Positions 37,053 through 49,810 of a DNA stretch of 64,000 bases are shown in pieces. The notes beneath the pieces are model-generated. The model was not told where the DNA came from. It worked only from the letters and a program-made list of their open reading frames with translations, and ran no database searches. Origin of the DNA: Impatiens glandulifera (taxonomy: Eukaryota > Streptophyta > Magnoliopsida > Ericales > Balsaminaceae); assembly GCF_907164915.1 (NCBI RefSeq), contig NW_025919457.1:273126-337125 (forward strand), given 5' to 3'. The position numbers and the translations under genes are program-made. Within the stretch, counting starts at the first letter, position 1; each line of letters starts with the position of its first letter.

Positions 37053-37104
<52 letters not shown>
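37053..37104. repeat. (AT)n microsatellite
   Basis: An AT run with one TTTA interruption; another short run lies at about 38081-38101. Confidence 0.9.
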
Positions 37105-37889
37105 GTATATATATTTAACCTATATACAGACCCTAGCCTTACCTTCTTTTGAATTATATTATAATTTCAAGGATGATTTTATTAAAATAATTATTACACA
37201 AAATCAGGTGATCAAACCCTTTATATATGTAAATAATGTAATAATAGTATTTATAAAACTACATTTATATAATAATTATATATTATTATTTTTATTAATT
37301 TGAATATAATTAATAATAGAAATGATTTAAAAAGGGTAAAATATAAAGATTAAAATAATAATTTATATAAATATAAGATTAATATAGTTTTTTATATTTC
37401 TTAATTTTAAACTATTTCAAAAATTTATAAAAAAATATAAATTAATATTAATAAACAAGAAAAGTTAAGTTAATTTGGTTCAGTATTTAAATAAATAAAT
37501 TGATATATTATTTACCACAATTTATATGCATTAATATTTTATAATTGTAATTTTGAGTGACTATTTATTCACCACAATTTTGTATTTTTATTCTTATTTA
37601 TATTTTTTGTTTACTTTTTATCTACATTCACACAAAAATTAGGCTGAAATTCATTAATTAGACTTGTATATTTTTTTTTATATATTTAGTTTTTTATTAT
37701 TTAAAACTTAATTAATTAAACTTCTCATTTTGTTTTAATATATATTTTTTTAAATCGAGTATTCTTATATTTTATTAGGTTTCGTATATTTATTTTATTT
37801 TAGTAAAAGTATTTTTGGAACTGTTTAATTAATAAATTAAACATGTTTACTTATTACTCATATTAGTGTAATACATAGGGGAGGGAAAA

Positions 37890-38430
37890 ATTACCAATAT
37901 TAAAGATATATTGAAAATATCGTACCACAATATATCGAAAATATCAATTTTTAAGGTATACCGAAAAAAAGGTAAGGTATGATACCATGTCGAATTTTTT
38001 GGTACGATAAAAGAATGAGATTTTTATGATTTTGTTATATCGAGATATACCGAAATACCGAAATAGTATTTATAAGTTAATATATATATATATATATATA
38101 ATACTTATAAGGAAATAATTAAATATATTTCATATTAATTTAATTTTAGAAATATAATTTTTGAATAATATCAAAATATAATTGTACTGTAATATTATTC
38201 AATATATGCAATCTCTATGAATGAGATTGATTTTTTTAAAGTTAATATGTTTTTTAGGTATCGAAGGTATAATATCGATACTATACAAAAATTAAGGTAT
38301 ACCGAAATTAAGGTAAGGTAAATGTATGAATTTTTGTATACCGAAATTAAGGTATATCGAAATTAAAGTATACCGAAATCAAAGTAAGGTATGCAGTATA
38401 GATAAAACACTAAGGTATACCGTACCGACC
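37890..38430. repeat. GGTATACCGAAA-rich segment
   Basis: Units such as AAGGTATACCGAAATTAA recur, clustered at 37950-38060 and 38270-38420. GGTATACC is itself a palindrome. Related blocks occur near 22900, 27230-27330 and 45520-46010. This is probably one dispersed family of unknown type. Confidence 0.6.
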
Positions 38431-39950
38431 CACCCCTAGTAATACTTATAAAATTTTCAGTCCAGTCAAAAAAAAATCCTGAATTCGCCCTTGATTCGAA
38501 CCACCAATTCCTCAATTCGAATTCACATATTTCATCATATCTTAACCACCATTCTTTAATCCTCAAATTCAAATGACATTTTCACAATCTATCTCATTTA
38601 ATTCAAATTCACATATTCTATCTTATCCTATTCTTAAAAGATTTTATCATCGTTCTCTCCATTCCTATCCTTAAAGGATTTCATTATTAATAGACCACCA
38701 TTTTTCATCCTCAAATTCGCACCACCATTTCTTCAAGCCTTCTAATTTTATTTCACAATATTAACACCAAACTCGAATTCACATTAGCATTTTCTAAAAT
38801 ATGCACAAAAATTTGCATCAAGTGAGACTCGAACTGTAGTCTCATATAATTGATATATTTAATTTATAATTTTATGTATATATATATATAATTATTTTAT
38901 TCAATAAAAAATAAAAATGCAATGAATAAAAATAATAATTATAATAATAGATATTTATAGAGAATATATAAAAATTAATATTTTTAATAAAATTTTAGAT
39001 TAAAATTTAATATATAATTATATATTATAAAATAAATAATATAAATAGAATTATTGATATATATAATTTATTTTAAAAAAATAAATTAAGAAAAATTATT
39101 TAAAATACTAATATATCGAATAAATATGGAGATAAGTAAAAAATATTTTAATCTAAATAAAAATTATTAAAGATTAATTTAATAAATATAGTGAGAGAAA
39201 AATATATTATTAAATATGAGAGATAAATAATTAAATCAAATTAATTTTATTTTATTTAAATATATTATGAATTAATTTTAAATATATTGTTATATATAAT
39301 TTATATATTATAAAATAAAAAAATAGATTTATTTATTGACGAAAATAAAATATAATTAAAAAGAGAAACAATCTATTACTAATTTATTAAAGCCGGATTA
39401 AATTAATCAAATATGATTAATTTAAAAGATTATTTATTTAAAAATAGAGTTGCCAAATAATTTTAGAAAAATGAGTAGAAGGTATGTGTATAAATGTATT
39501 TATACCAAAGTTTCTATAAGGTGTTCGTTTTTTTGGTTACGTTCAAAAAAGAACTTTCGTGTTATGTCCTCTAATCCCGTTAAAGGACGGATTTATTTTT
39601 TAAGTAAAAGTTTGGCTATTACAAGATTTATTTATATTTATTTCTTTTCATTAGTAGTCTTGGGGTCCTAAACAAGGATGAATTTAGATTACGTAAATAA
39701 TTGTACAAAATTATTTAAGAGAGCGTACATACGATTGTGTTGATATAAGATTAAGTAAAATACCTGAAAAATATAAGAAAAATGTTAGAATTTAAAAATA
39801 AATTCCAAACGGGGCCTTAGTCAAAAATATTTGTTTGGAAAATTTTCCGAAAATATTAAATATCATTTTTTGACATTTCAGGATTATTTAAAAATGGAAT
39901 GGGGTTCTAAAACTACAAAAATAATTTTGGCTTTTGAAAAGTGGAACCAA
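38430..39950. other. AT-rich intergenic DNA, nothing recognised
   Basis: No gene, RNA gene or terminal repeat was seen. TTCGAACCACCA-like and ATTCAAATTCACATATT blocks repeat loosely between 38490 and 38790. Confidence 0.5.
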
Positions 39951-39969
39951 AAAGACCTGGAGTCCTAGG

Positions 39970-40450
39970 GTTTTGGTCCGGTACTTATACCGATCTAGGC
40001 TCGGACGGGCTCGGTCTAGACGTGGGTGGTCAAGATCAGTGCTTGGGAGCGTGAGTTCGTGGATCCGGAGAGCTCGGTCCTGGGTTTAGGAGGCTCGAAC
40101 TCGGACTCAGACTAATCGGTCCTAAGTCTAGGAGGCTCGATCCCAAGCTAAGTTTACCGGTCTAGTTCTTCGATCCTAGGTTAAGGGATCCTCAATCGTA
40201 GGCTAAAAAGGAACTCGGTTCTAGGATAAATGGAGTGCTCGGTCCTAAGTTTAGAAAACTCGGTCGGATTTCTCGGTCTTAAGCTAAGAACATTTGTCTT
40301 CGGGTTCGGTCCTAACTCAAGAAATCAGTCATTAGTCTTGGTCATGACTCAAGAACATTGGTCATTAGTCTTGGTCCTAGGTTAGTTTTATCAATTAGTT
40401 TCATTGATCCCTACTAAGATACTCGGTCCTTTGCCTTGGTTAAAGAGGAT
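39970..40450. repeat. Degenerate CTCGGTCCTA minisatellite
   Basis: A GC-richer island in AT-rich DNA. Units of about 20-35 bp are built around CTCGGTCCTAAGTTTAG and GATCCTAGGTTAAG, for example near 40074, 40110, 40172, 40238 and 40430. It runs into the conserved block at 40560-40780. Confidence 0.7.
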
Positions 40451-40559
40451 CGATTGTTATTGAATTGGTCAAAAATTACGGTGCCATATATTTTGATACA
40501 GATCATGAAAACATGATCTGTAAGTTGCAAATGACTCATATGATTGTGGGGATTAAAAC

Positions 40560-40780
40560 CCATAACCCTAATTCCGATCAATTAATCTCTACAAAGATCA
40601 ATTTCTCAAAACCGTTTTTAGAGCAAAATTTGGGATCTTTTGAATTAGGCCATCTCATGGCCTAATTCTTGTTCCAACAACTTTGAAATAATGAACATAG
40701 TCGAACACAACCAAAACAAGAACATCAATCAATTTATATAAAAACTTTTAAAACTGAAATTCAAACATGTTTCTTAAAAA
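40560..40780 (+). repeat. Dispersed element, inverted copy of 6600-6800
   Basis: Reverse-complement homology to the remnant left of the LINE at 6.8 kb. Shared blocks are AAAATTTGGGATCTTTTGAA, ATTAGGCCAT, TGTTCCA and AAAACAAGAACATCA. An imperfect palindrome, GAATTAGGCCATC to GATGGCCTAATTC type, sits at 40640-40668. Without an LTR pair the class stays open. Confidence 0.65.
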
Positions 40781-40889
40781 AACATAAATAAAAATAGGAT
40801 TATTAAACTTTACTAAAACCTTCAATTTTATAAATAATAACTACTAATACCATTATTAAACTAAAACTTTGATTTCTATAAATAATAAT

Positions 40890-41235
40890 ATGTCCAACAC
40901 TGAATATGGCTCAGTTGAACGCTAAATACAGCCTTATTCAACACTGAATATGGCCTTATAAAGCGCTGGATATAGCCTTATCCAACGTGTTATAAGGTTT
41001 TTTTTGTTCAATTGTTTTGATAATATTTTTTATTTCACTCTTGATAATATCTAGCCTTGAATAAGGTTATCTAGCACTGGATAATGCCATATACAACGCT
41101 AGATAAGGTCGTATCCAACGCGTAATTGAGCCATATCTAGCATTGCACTAAGCCATGTTCAGTGCTTAATAAGATCATATTCAACGTTGAATAGTCATAT
41201 CCAACGCTGAATAAGGCCATAGGTAAGACATTATA
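40890..41235. repeat. CCAACGCTGAATA minisatellite, about 20-24-bp units
   Basis: Roughly 15 degenerate units such as TCCAACGCTGAATAAGGCCA, split in two clusters (40890-40995 and 41055-41225) by a T-rich spacer. Flanking blocks AAAAATAG and ATAAATAATAACTAC also repeat on each side (about 40790-40865 and 41255-41350), so the whole cassette seems duplicated. Confidence 0.75.
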
Positions 41236-41359
41236 AGGTTGTGTTTCTTAAAAAAGTATAACTAAAAATAGAATTATTAAATTTTAATCAAACCTTCATT
41301 ATAAATAATAACTACAAATACGATTATTATAACTAAAACTTTCATTTTTATAAATAATA

Positions 41360-42268
41360 ACATACATTTGTTTCAAATCTCTATATATTTGTGTCAAATG
41401 TTCATCTATACAATTGTGTCAAATTTCTGTACATTTGTGTCAAATGTTCATCTATACAATTGTGTTAAATTTCTACATATTTCTTCGTTTGTTGAGCTCC
41501 TCATTTCTTCATTTATTGAGCTCCTTGTATATATCACTATTTTTTTAGGCAATAAGCTCTTATAAGTGTTGAGCTTGACTTCAGGATCGTCGCACTGTAT
41601 TTTATCCTAAGAGCATCAATTATTCCATTTGAATTAAAAAAATTTAAGTCTTAACATGTTATTATAGAGAGTTCTCAAATAATTAAACATGTTAAAATTA
41701 TATAACTTAAATTTTCTTTTGCAAGCTTATAACTCCATGATATTTCATCTCATGCATAAGTCTCCATGTGTCTCATGTATAGATTCTACAATCTATTTTA
41801 TTCTTTAGTGATTGCCATTATTTTGGAGGATTCCAAATCTTCCCCTCCACTCTATCAACTTTTGTTGGTATTTGGGGTTCATTGAGTCATTTCCATTTTA
41901 CTCAATAATTTCGATCTCCCTCTAAGGATGTCTAGTACACACTAAACATCGTCTTCATCAATTTTAATTCATTCGTCATTCTGAAGAATGAGCGCACTCT
42001 TCCTATAGTTGAATGACCAGACGATGTGTCAAGAGAATTTCACGGGACATTTTGAGATGCCAAGTGATAGAAGCCCACAAAAGTCTATGGCCATCACGAC
42101 ATCTTTTTGTTCGTTTGATAGTTGTCAAAAAAAATTGTAAAGCCCCTTTGGCGAGGTTGTCATCATAAAGAGATTTTTACTAAGCTTTATTTTTTTGAGG
42201 GAATTGCACACCCTTCTGATTCAACAGTAGTTGTGACCAATAGTGCTAGTTCTGTTGAGGTCCCACGA
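41360..42268. other. Intergenic DNA, no gene recognised
   Basis: A 45-bp block (TTTGTGTCAAATGTTCATCT, ACAATTGTGT) is tandemly repeated at about 41388-41470. The segment 41580-42250 is less AT-rich and may hold an old gene or element piece, but no domain could be read in any frame. Confidence 0.4.
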
Positions 42269-44887
42269 CTCCTTTCCAGTTCTGCTATGTGCTTGGATAT
42301 CTTGTCCACGTTCCCGCGAGGGCGCTACAATTCGATACAATATCTTTCCATAACTCTTCAACACTTCTGCGGGTTCTTCCATATACCCTTGCATTCCGTT
42401 CTTGCCAAATGTTATACACCACTGCTCCAAAGTCACACTTGAACACGCTTGTTGCAAATCTATTTCCCTTGGCTTTGAGTAGCGCTGCATCTTTGATTTC
42501 ATTCCATTCGCTCGGGAAACTGTTCAGCTCCAGACTTTAATAGAATCTGTCTCAAAGCTCTAAAGCAATACAGCAGCTCCCGAATAGGTGATCTATGGTT
42601 TCTTCATTTCCTCTACATAGAAGACAACTCGCGTCCGGGATGCTCATATACTTGCTGATACGATCACAAGTGCTGAGTCTTTCCCAGAAGGCGAGCCATA
42701 GGATGAACTAGTGTCTAGGGATAATCTTCGTTAACCATACAAGAGGAGCCCATTCTAATTTCTGTGCTTTTTCCTGGGTTATCTCCCATATTTTCTTCGA
42801 TACCAGTTTTCCATTGTCCTCAGCTTTCCATTCATGAATATCCGGTCTTTCGTGTAGTTGTATGTTACTTATGTGATCAAGTATCCTTTGTCCTTCTGGA
42901 TTTATTCTCAAGAGTGAGTCCCAATTCTCATCTTTAATGTCTCTGATTTTCGCTTATGTGCAGTCTCTTCTGATGCGGGTATTTTGAAACTCCTCCTTGT
43001 GGATGATAGGCTAGTTTTCGAACTAGGAGTCGTGCCAGAATAGAGTGCATTTCCCGTCCCCTAGTCGTATGTCATAAAGGTCTACAATATCGCTTCTTAG
43101 TTTAAGAATCTTTTTTAGAGACCAGCTCATACCTTCATGAATTTTATAAGTCCAGATGTTGGTTTCGTATTTCATAAACCTCGTATGCACCCATTTGATC
43201 CAAAGTGACTCTTGATTGCGCTCCAAAGCCCACAGATGCTTGAAAGTGAGAGTCTAGTTCCACTCTATACAGTTCTTCAAGCCAATGCCTACCTTGTCTT
43301 TCGGTTTACAGATAGCGGTCCATTTGACTTTTTTTCCTCCTCTTCCGCTACAACCCAGATAAAGATCCTCTTCAGCATATCGAGCTCCTTCATTACCTTC
43401 TTCGGAATGACCATATGTTGTGCCCAGTAGCCAACTATGCCCATGACCACGGTTTTGATAAGTTCGATCCTCCCTACATAAGAAAGTTTTTTCGCTGCCC
43501 AGCCAGATATCATGTTTTTACCTTTTCAATTAGCGGCTTGCAGTGTGAGATCTCGATCTATTTCACAGTTAATAAAATTCCTAAGTACCTTACGGGAAAA
43601 CTGCCTTCCTTGATGCCCATGATGTTGAAGATGTCATGCTTTGTTTCGTCCTTCACGCCTCCATAAAATGCCACATTTTTCTTTCATTAATAGTTAAACC
43701 TGTAACCTTACAAAAGAACGTTAGTGCAACCCTAATAGTTTTAATGGAATCAATATCTGCGTGCGCTAGAATGAACAAATCGTCAGTAAAGCATAAATGG
43801 GTTACCTCCTCTATCTCACAAAATGGATGAAAGATGTATGAATGATTCTTTCGGAACATCACGAAGATGCTCTCAAAAATCGTCATGATAGCTAAGAAAA
43901 GGTAAGAAGAGAGGGGGTCCCCTTGCCTTACCCTATTTTCACCCTTGAAATAGCCTCCGTGGACTCTATTGACGCTAACAACAAAGTAGGATGATGAAAC
44001 ACACTACATAATCCAATCAATAAAAATCATAGGAAAAGCAGATACAACCAGAAAGTCCCGAATGACTTCCCATCTAACAGAGTTGAAAGCTTTCTTGATA
44101 TCTATTTTGAAAGTCACTCTCGGGGATATTTTATTATTCCCATAGCCTTTTAAAAGGCTCTGCATGAGAAGAATATTATGAGAGATTGTCCTACCGGGGA
44201 TGAATGTAGATTGGTTAAGATTTATAATTTTTCCTATGACATTTTTAAATCGTTTAGAAATGATTTTTGAAATTATTTTATAAATCACATTGCAGCAAGA
44301 AATTGGTCTGAAATCTTGTACTTTCTCGGGTACCGCAGTTTTGGGTATCAAGGTTAGGACCGTTGTATTCCATTACTTTAACATCTTTCTGTCTTGAAAA
44401 ACTCCAGAACCCCATCAGTTACGTCTTTACCTATAACCGACCAATTGTCTTTGAAGAACTGTGCATTAAACCCATCAGGACCCGAGCTTTTATTCCCATC
44501 AATACTAAACATAGCTTTTTTAACCTCAACCCTCGTGACCACCCTTATCAACTCGCGACTATCTTCTGCGGAAATTTTCCTATCAATAATCTGATACAAG
44601 GTATTCATGTGACTTTGATGCTGCTTATAGAAATCGATAGCCAAATCTTGTACACCCTTTTGACCCTGAACATATTCACCATCATCATTCTTCAGCCTGT
44701 ATACATTGTTTCTCATGTTTCTAGCCTTGCATTTTCTGTAAAAGAAAGTTGTATTTTTGTTACCCAACGAGAGCCAACTCTTTCTTGATGTCTGTCTAAT
44801 AAAATTCTCTTCAAGAAGACTCAACTTCCTAAAGTTTTCAAGCGCATCCCTTTCTGTTTCATTGAGTTGTTCATCATTATCATCCCT
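42268..44887 (-). mobile_element. L1-type LINE fragment, minus strand
   Basis: Truncated at both ends: the 5' side starts near 44887 within the linker after the endonuclease, and the 3' side stops at about 42268 before the 3' UTR. It encodes reverse transcriptase segments (KSSGPDGFNAQFFK, DFRPISCCNVIYKIISK, FKIDIKKAFNSVRW, an FTDD box in CFTDDLFILAHAD) and the zf-RVT region. FTDD keeps both catalytic Asp residues. Stops and shifts occur throughout. It keeps the 470 bp that the copy at 14.8 kb has lost. Lack of the 3' end shows a later deletion. Confidence 0.88.
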
Positions 44888-45420
44888 TATATTGGTCTAA
44901 TCTTAGTTTAAATAGATATAATTTACAGCTACAAAACTTAAAAGCTAAAAATACGAATATTGATTTTCAACAGCATAAACAAAATAGTAAAAAGCTAGAA
45001 ATACCTTATCTTTATAATTTTTTGAAAGACGAGTTGAATGCAGTAAAAGAAGGACATCATTCTAAAAAGTAAAAAAAATATAATGCTGTTATTTTTGCTA
45101 TAGAAAAATAGGGATTCGAATGTCAAAAGACAAATAGTGTTGAAGGCTTACCATTTTAAAACAACGATAAATGCGGCGACTAAGAATTGTGGAAGAAGAA
45201 CAGACGAAGAGAACGACGGTGAATTAAGATTTCTCTGAAAGATAAAGAAGTGACGAAGAGAAAAATCGTTTATGAAAACTGTGAAATAGGCTAAGAGAGG
45301 AAGAACATAATAAGAATACAAAGAGGCGGATGGAAAAAAGTATATTAACAAAACGACAATGTGGTGTGCCACATAGATTTGTGGCCTTACTTTCATTAAA
45401 ATTTCACTGCCCTAATCATT
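44888..45420. other. Intergenic DNA, nothing recognised
   Basis: AT-rich DNA with a somewhat GC-richer part at 45150-45300. An open frame of 82 codons on the minus strand (45396-45148) has no recognisable domain and a hydrophobic middle. It is not called as a gene. Confidence 0.4.
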
Positions 45421-46218
45421 TCTCTTTTTTTAAATGAGGGTCAAATTTAAGAGTGTTGTACCAAATTTTTGTATCATATGATAAATCATAACGAATTATT
45501 TTATATAGAAAAGGTTATATTCATATAATTCGGTATACTGAAAACTCGATATGATTAACTTATCGAAAATTTGTGGTACCGATATTTCGGTAATTTGTAT
45601 CAATATTATATACCGTTATATTAAAAATATATAATTTTTAATGAAAAAGTAAAATGGTACGAAAAATTATAAGAGAAATAGTAAATACCAATTTCTACTT
45701 TTTGAAAATAAATAAGTTTAGATTAGAGAAAGAAAATAAATACATTTAGATTTGATTATATTAGAAAAATATTAGTATTAAGTTATTATTTATTTACTTA
45801 TAAGTATTATTTTATTAGAAAAACATTAGTATTAAGTTATTATTTATTTATTTATAAGTATTATTTTAGTATTTTGATATATAAAAAAAATATCAAAATT
45901 TTAAAAAATAGAACTTATATTTTGGGTATAGGTACAATATTGTAATTTTTTTTTAAAGTTATATTTGTAATATTTTGCAGTACAATATTTTTAATATACC
46001 GAAAATATTGACAATTTTACCTCTAGTCAAATTTGCATTAACTACTAATTTAGTAAAAAAACAAAAAAAAAATATTTGAAATGATTAGAGTTAATTTATC
46101 TTACAAGAATAATATATTTATATTATTATTTATAATTAAATATTTAAAATTAATTTAAAAAATAATAATAAACAAAATGCACTCAAAAATAGTTCTTAAA
46201 TTCACTAATTTTTGTAAC
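45420..46218. repeat. Dispersed AT-rich repeat, left of the Pack-MULE
   Basis: Resembles 22800-23150 and 27200-27610 (AAATGAGGGTCAAATTTAAG, TCGGTATAC, AATAATAATAAACAAAAT, AAATTCACTAATTT). A 54-bp tandem duplication (ATTAGTATTAAGTTATTATT and on) sits at 45759-45868. The family continues right of the Pack-MULE at 50280, which suggests the Pack-MULE inserted into one copy. Confidence 0.6.
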
Positions 46219-46669
46219 AGTTAATTTGACTGAATGACCCTAAATATCACCTTATTTGAGTTTTTAACCGCGCATAAAAATTAAATGCGCTGGTGACGCT
46301 TCTTTTTTTTTGACGATTTTGCCCTTAATCCCTGTAAATCCTATTTTTTCCGTTTGTTTGTTCTCATTCTCGCTCTCCGGTCTCCTTCTTTGCCGTAACC
46401 CTAAGACGCATTTCTCTTCATCGTCGCCTCTCTCTTCTCTTTCGCCTCCCCTTTGCGAAGAAAAATACGGCGAAGACAAGTGCTAACGGCGAACTGCGAA
46501 GCCTGAACGGCGAACGACATCGCCTTTCTCTTCTCTTCATCGTCGCCTCTCTATTCTCCCGTTTAAAATGTTTGTTTAATTGATTTGCCTTGATTATAGG
46601 TGTTTAATTGATGGGGTCTCATGTTGATTCGCCTTGCGGGCGCTATTGATGTCGAGCGGCTGCGATTGT

Positions 46670-46775
46670 TGCGGAGCGGGCACAAGCGCGTATCGCGGTT
46701 GCGTCTCGCGGGTGTGTCTCGCGGGGTGTGTCTCGCGAATGGAGGTTGTGTCTCGCGGTTGCGTCTTCTCGTTCA
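46670..46775. repeat. GC-rich minisatellite near left end of Pack-MULE
   Basis: Units around TTGCGTCTCGCGGGTGTGTC repeat five to six times. The reverse complement of the array near the right end (49705-49805) has the same GTGCGTCTCGCGAATGC-type core, so the two arrays are inverted with respect to each other. Confidence 0.75.
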
Positions 46776-46841
46776 TTCATCGTCTTCATTAATCAAGTTA
46801 GTGTTAGTTTTTGCAGTTCTTACGCTTCTGATAATACTGTG

Positions 46842-47907
46842 CAATAAGGTTTCTCATACAAGATTTGTTCCTCTTTTGGGATATTGTTTAGAGAAGGAAA
46901 ATGAGAAATTTTTGATTTACAAACATATGCCCAATGGCGATTTGACGAGTTCTTTCTATATGAAGAAGAAACTAGAGGGTGATAATTTACAATCACTAGA
47001 TTGGATAACGAGAATAAAAGTTGCAATTGGAGCTGCATAGGCTCTATCTTATCTGCATCATTAATGTTCTCCGACAATGGTCCACAGGTATCCGCCCATT
47101 TGTTCTTGTTTTTCATATGCAAAACCACCCTGTCTGATTATTGCATTTTTTCCGATATGAAGGTAATTTCTAGCTAATGAATCAATCTCCTCTTTGTCTT
47201 TTGTAGAGGATCCGACAAAAGCAGTTCTGGTATGTTCTTTTCTATTCTTTTCTATCTGTTACAACTTTTATTACTTGAAGTTCCCACAAGAGTAGAGGGT
47301 TGTTTGTTTATGTCCAAACCTTCTAATTGTCTTCTTTTTTGAATCTGGTGTTGAATCTGAATCTGGGTCTCTGGGATACAGATCTAGATCCTGAAATTTG
47401 TCTTCAAATGCATCTTATAAGGGTTTGATAGTTATGTTTTATGTTTGTTAACTAGGTTCATCAACATGGACATTTGTGAATGACGTATACTGTTTCGGAA
47501 AGGTATTGTTGGAACTGATAACGGGCAAGATAGAACTGGATGGATCAAAGGATGAATCTGCAATAAAGGAATAATTATAAGCAAGTTTACCTTGTATAAT
47601 TATATATGAGAAGGAGCTTATAACAAATATTGTGGATCCATCACTAATTATAAATGAAGATTTGTTAGAAGAAGTATGATCAATGGCTATTGTTGCCAAA
47701 TCTTGCCTAAATCCAAAACCATCTAGAAGGCCATTGATGAGATATGTTGTGAAAGCATTGGAAAATCCTTTGAAAGTCATAAATACAAGCTCTGGCAAGT
47801 TCAGACCTATTTCATCGACAGGTTCTTGGAATACTACGTTTCTTTGCAATTTGTGTCATAGTAGTTCGTCTGATGCAAGCAAGGAAGGGATAACCTCTTT
47901 CCATTGA
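46842..47907 (+). pseudogene. Captured LRR receptor-like kinase fragment (At2g16250-like)
   Basis: Two coding blocks are readable. At 46842-47087: KVSHTRFVPLLGYCLEKENE, KHMPNGDLTSSFY, SLDWITRIKVAIGAA, then a stop, LSYLHH, a stop and TMVHR. At 47458-47907: FVNDVYCFGKVLLELITGK, ELITNIVDPSLIINEDLLEE, SMAIVAKSCLNPKPSRRPLM, then a Ser-rich tail. These are kinase subdomains from the alphaC/beta4 region to the start of the catalytic loop, then subdomain IX to the C-terminus. The HRD-DFG centre, the ATP-binding loop and the LRR ectodomain are missing. Several in-frame stops occur (near 47038, 47062, 47571, 47577, 47677). The family acts in plasma-membrane signalling; this copy cannot. Confidence 0.85.
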
Positions 47908-48619
47908 TCGTCCATTGTCTATGAGACCACTTTCCAGGGAGAACCTTCCGGAAGCAAACATTTCCTGATTGTTTATCATTAATGATATGATGATATGGGG
48001 AAGGTGGGGAAAAGATGGTATATAATTTGGTGGGGTTTTCTTTGTTTATGTTTAGATTGGTGATGGTAATTGATCAGTTGGGCATGTTTCTTGGTTTTGG
48101 TTTGTAATTGTTAGATATTTCTGGTTTACAATTCAATTTGTCTTTTTTGAAAGAATTTTTTTTTATTGGATCTGTCAATGGATATTCTTCATTCAGCACA
48201 AACAAAAAAAATCCAATCAATTAATACTAGTTTAATTATTGTTTATTTTTTCTCTTCATATCTCCTTAATTTTAAGGATAATTGGATATGCATCTTAAAT
48301 ATGGATATTAAGCATAATTTGATCCATAATTATATATATTATCTTAAAAAAAAGGGTTCTTTACAAATATGTTGTCAAATCAAAACCATCATTGATTATC
48401 ATTCCAGAGGAACAAGAAATTCTAGTAAAAGATTATGATCAAAGATGGTAGAATTGGATGAACTATCTTCCCTGCCATCCATTAATTGATTTTGGAACTA
48501 GTGATATTGAATTTGCAGCCTTCTCCAACCTACATGAAATTTGAGAAGTCATTATCATCACGCAGAATAAAAGTGTGTTATTAAGAAAGGACCATGGAAA
48601 CAACATCAGAAGGATGCAG

Positions 48620-49485
48620 ACCTAGTTATTTCTTGTACAGCCTTCACTACATAGAAAGAATCTGTCTCCAAAACTTGACCTCCCAACACAATTTCATCTA
48701 GAATAGCATGCACCTGTAAAACAGTAAACCTATATATATATCAAATATACAACAAAGTTTACTTAATAATATGTTTGTATTGTCTCAAATAATGTGACTT
48801 GTTTCAATAACGAGTTCATTTTCTATACATAAGTGAATATATTGAGCTTGTGCAATGGCTACATAAAACGAAAAAGATGATAAAAAATTCTTCAAAAAGG
48901 GTAATTAGAAAATGTGAAATCAAGAATTAAAATCTATAACAATGTACCTTGCATAATATCTAGCATCGCTAGTTCATTTTCGTAGGTGTCGAATACAAAG
49001 ACAAGGTACAGTGTTGCAAAGGTCTTGTAGACAAGCATAGCATCTTGCAATAATGAGAGTATAATAACAACCTCTACATCCAAATTTTGCAGAACATTAG
49101 CATCAAAAGCACTTGAGAAATAAACTTTAGATCACAATAATTGTGCTTTGTTTTCATGTGATGACAATCAATTCAACGATGCAAATATCTAATCACCATC
49201 ATAATTAGATTTGGAAGTACAATATCAAATTCATCTAAACGTTAACATCAACATAAAAGGAAATTCCGCAGCATAGATACTTCGAATGACTTCATGTTGC
49301 TTCTCTACAGGCTTCCTCGCAATCCAAGTCAGATTCAGTCAAGCAATATACAACCGACCGGGAAAATCAACATTTTGGATCTCGTTGCTACCAAAATGAA
49401 GATGTAACACACTAACCTAATAATCGTAGAATTTGACCAGACGAGACTTGCCTTGATCATTCATCACTATCACTACTCGTATCAT
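48620..49485 (-). pseudogene. AP3S: Captured AP-3 complex sigma subunit fragment
   Basis: Exons with recognisable borders on the minus strand: 49485-49417 (MIRVVIVMNDQGKSRLVKFY, ending in a stop where Gln is expected at the splice site), 49311-49264 (PVEKQHEVIRSIYA), about 49040-48948 (LVYKTFATLYLVFVFD, ENELAMLDIMQ) and 48713-48620 (VHAILDEIVLGGQVLET, VVKAVQEITR). AP-3 sigma is the small subunit of the AP-3 vesicle coat for vacuolar sorting. Missing parts include the segment between exons 2 and 3 and the VFVETLDKCF-type segment before the last piece. The exon-1 stop and missing exons make it non-functional. Retained introns show capture at DNA level. Confidence 0.88.
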
Positions 49486-49699
49486 TCTCTCAAGCTTTTT
49501 TCGCGACGTGACCTACAATTCCAGCAAATTTCAGATTCCAAACAAGCCTGAAAACACAATCTCAACACTCAAAATCCTTTCATTGGCAATCCAACTTCAA
49601 TTTTTCTTTTTTATTTTGATAAACAATTTCCATTTCTCTCTTTCTATTCGTCGACTAAACTCAAATAATAATAAAATGCAATTACTAACTATAAATGGT

Positions 49700-49810
49700 C
49701 TGGTCATGAGATGCATCCGCATTCGCGATACGCACCTGCATTCACGAGACGCACCCTCGAGATGCATCCGCATTCGCGAAACGCACCCGCATTCGCGAGA
49801 AGCACCCAGA
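49700..49810. repeat. GC-rich minisatellite near right end of Pack-MULE
   Basis: Five to six units of about 18-20 bp built on GATGCATCCGCATTCGCGA and GACGCACC. It is inverted relative to the array at 46670-46775. Confidence 0.8.

Noticed and set aside
42122..42442. Plus-strand open frame of 106 codons
   Set aside because: Most of it is antisense to the LINE zf-RVT region and has no domain of its own.
43415..44788. Several plus-strand open frames
   Set aside because: They are antisense to the minus-strand LINE ORF2.
46842..47907. Functional receptor-like kinase
   Set aside because: In-frame stops and loss of the ATP-binding loop, HRD and DFG regions; it sits inside a Pack-MULE.
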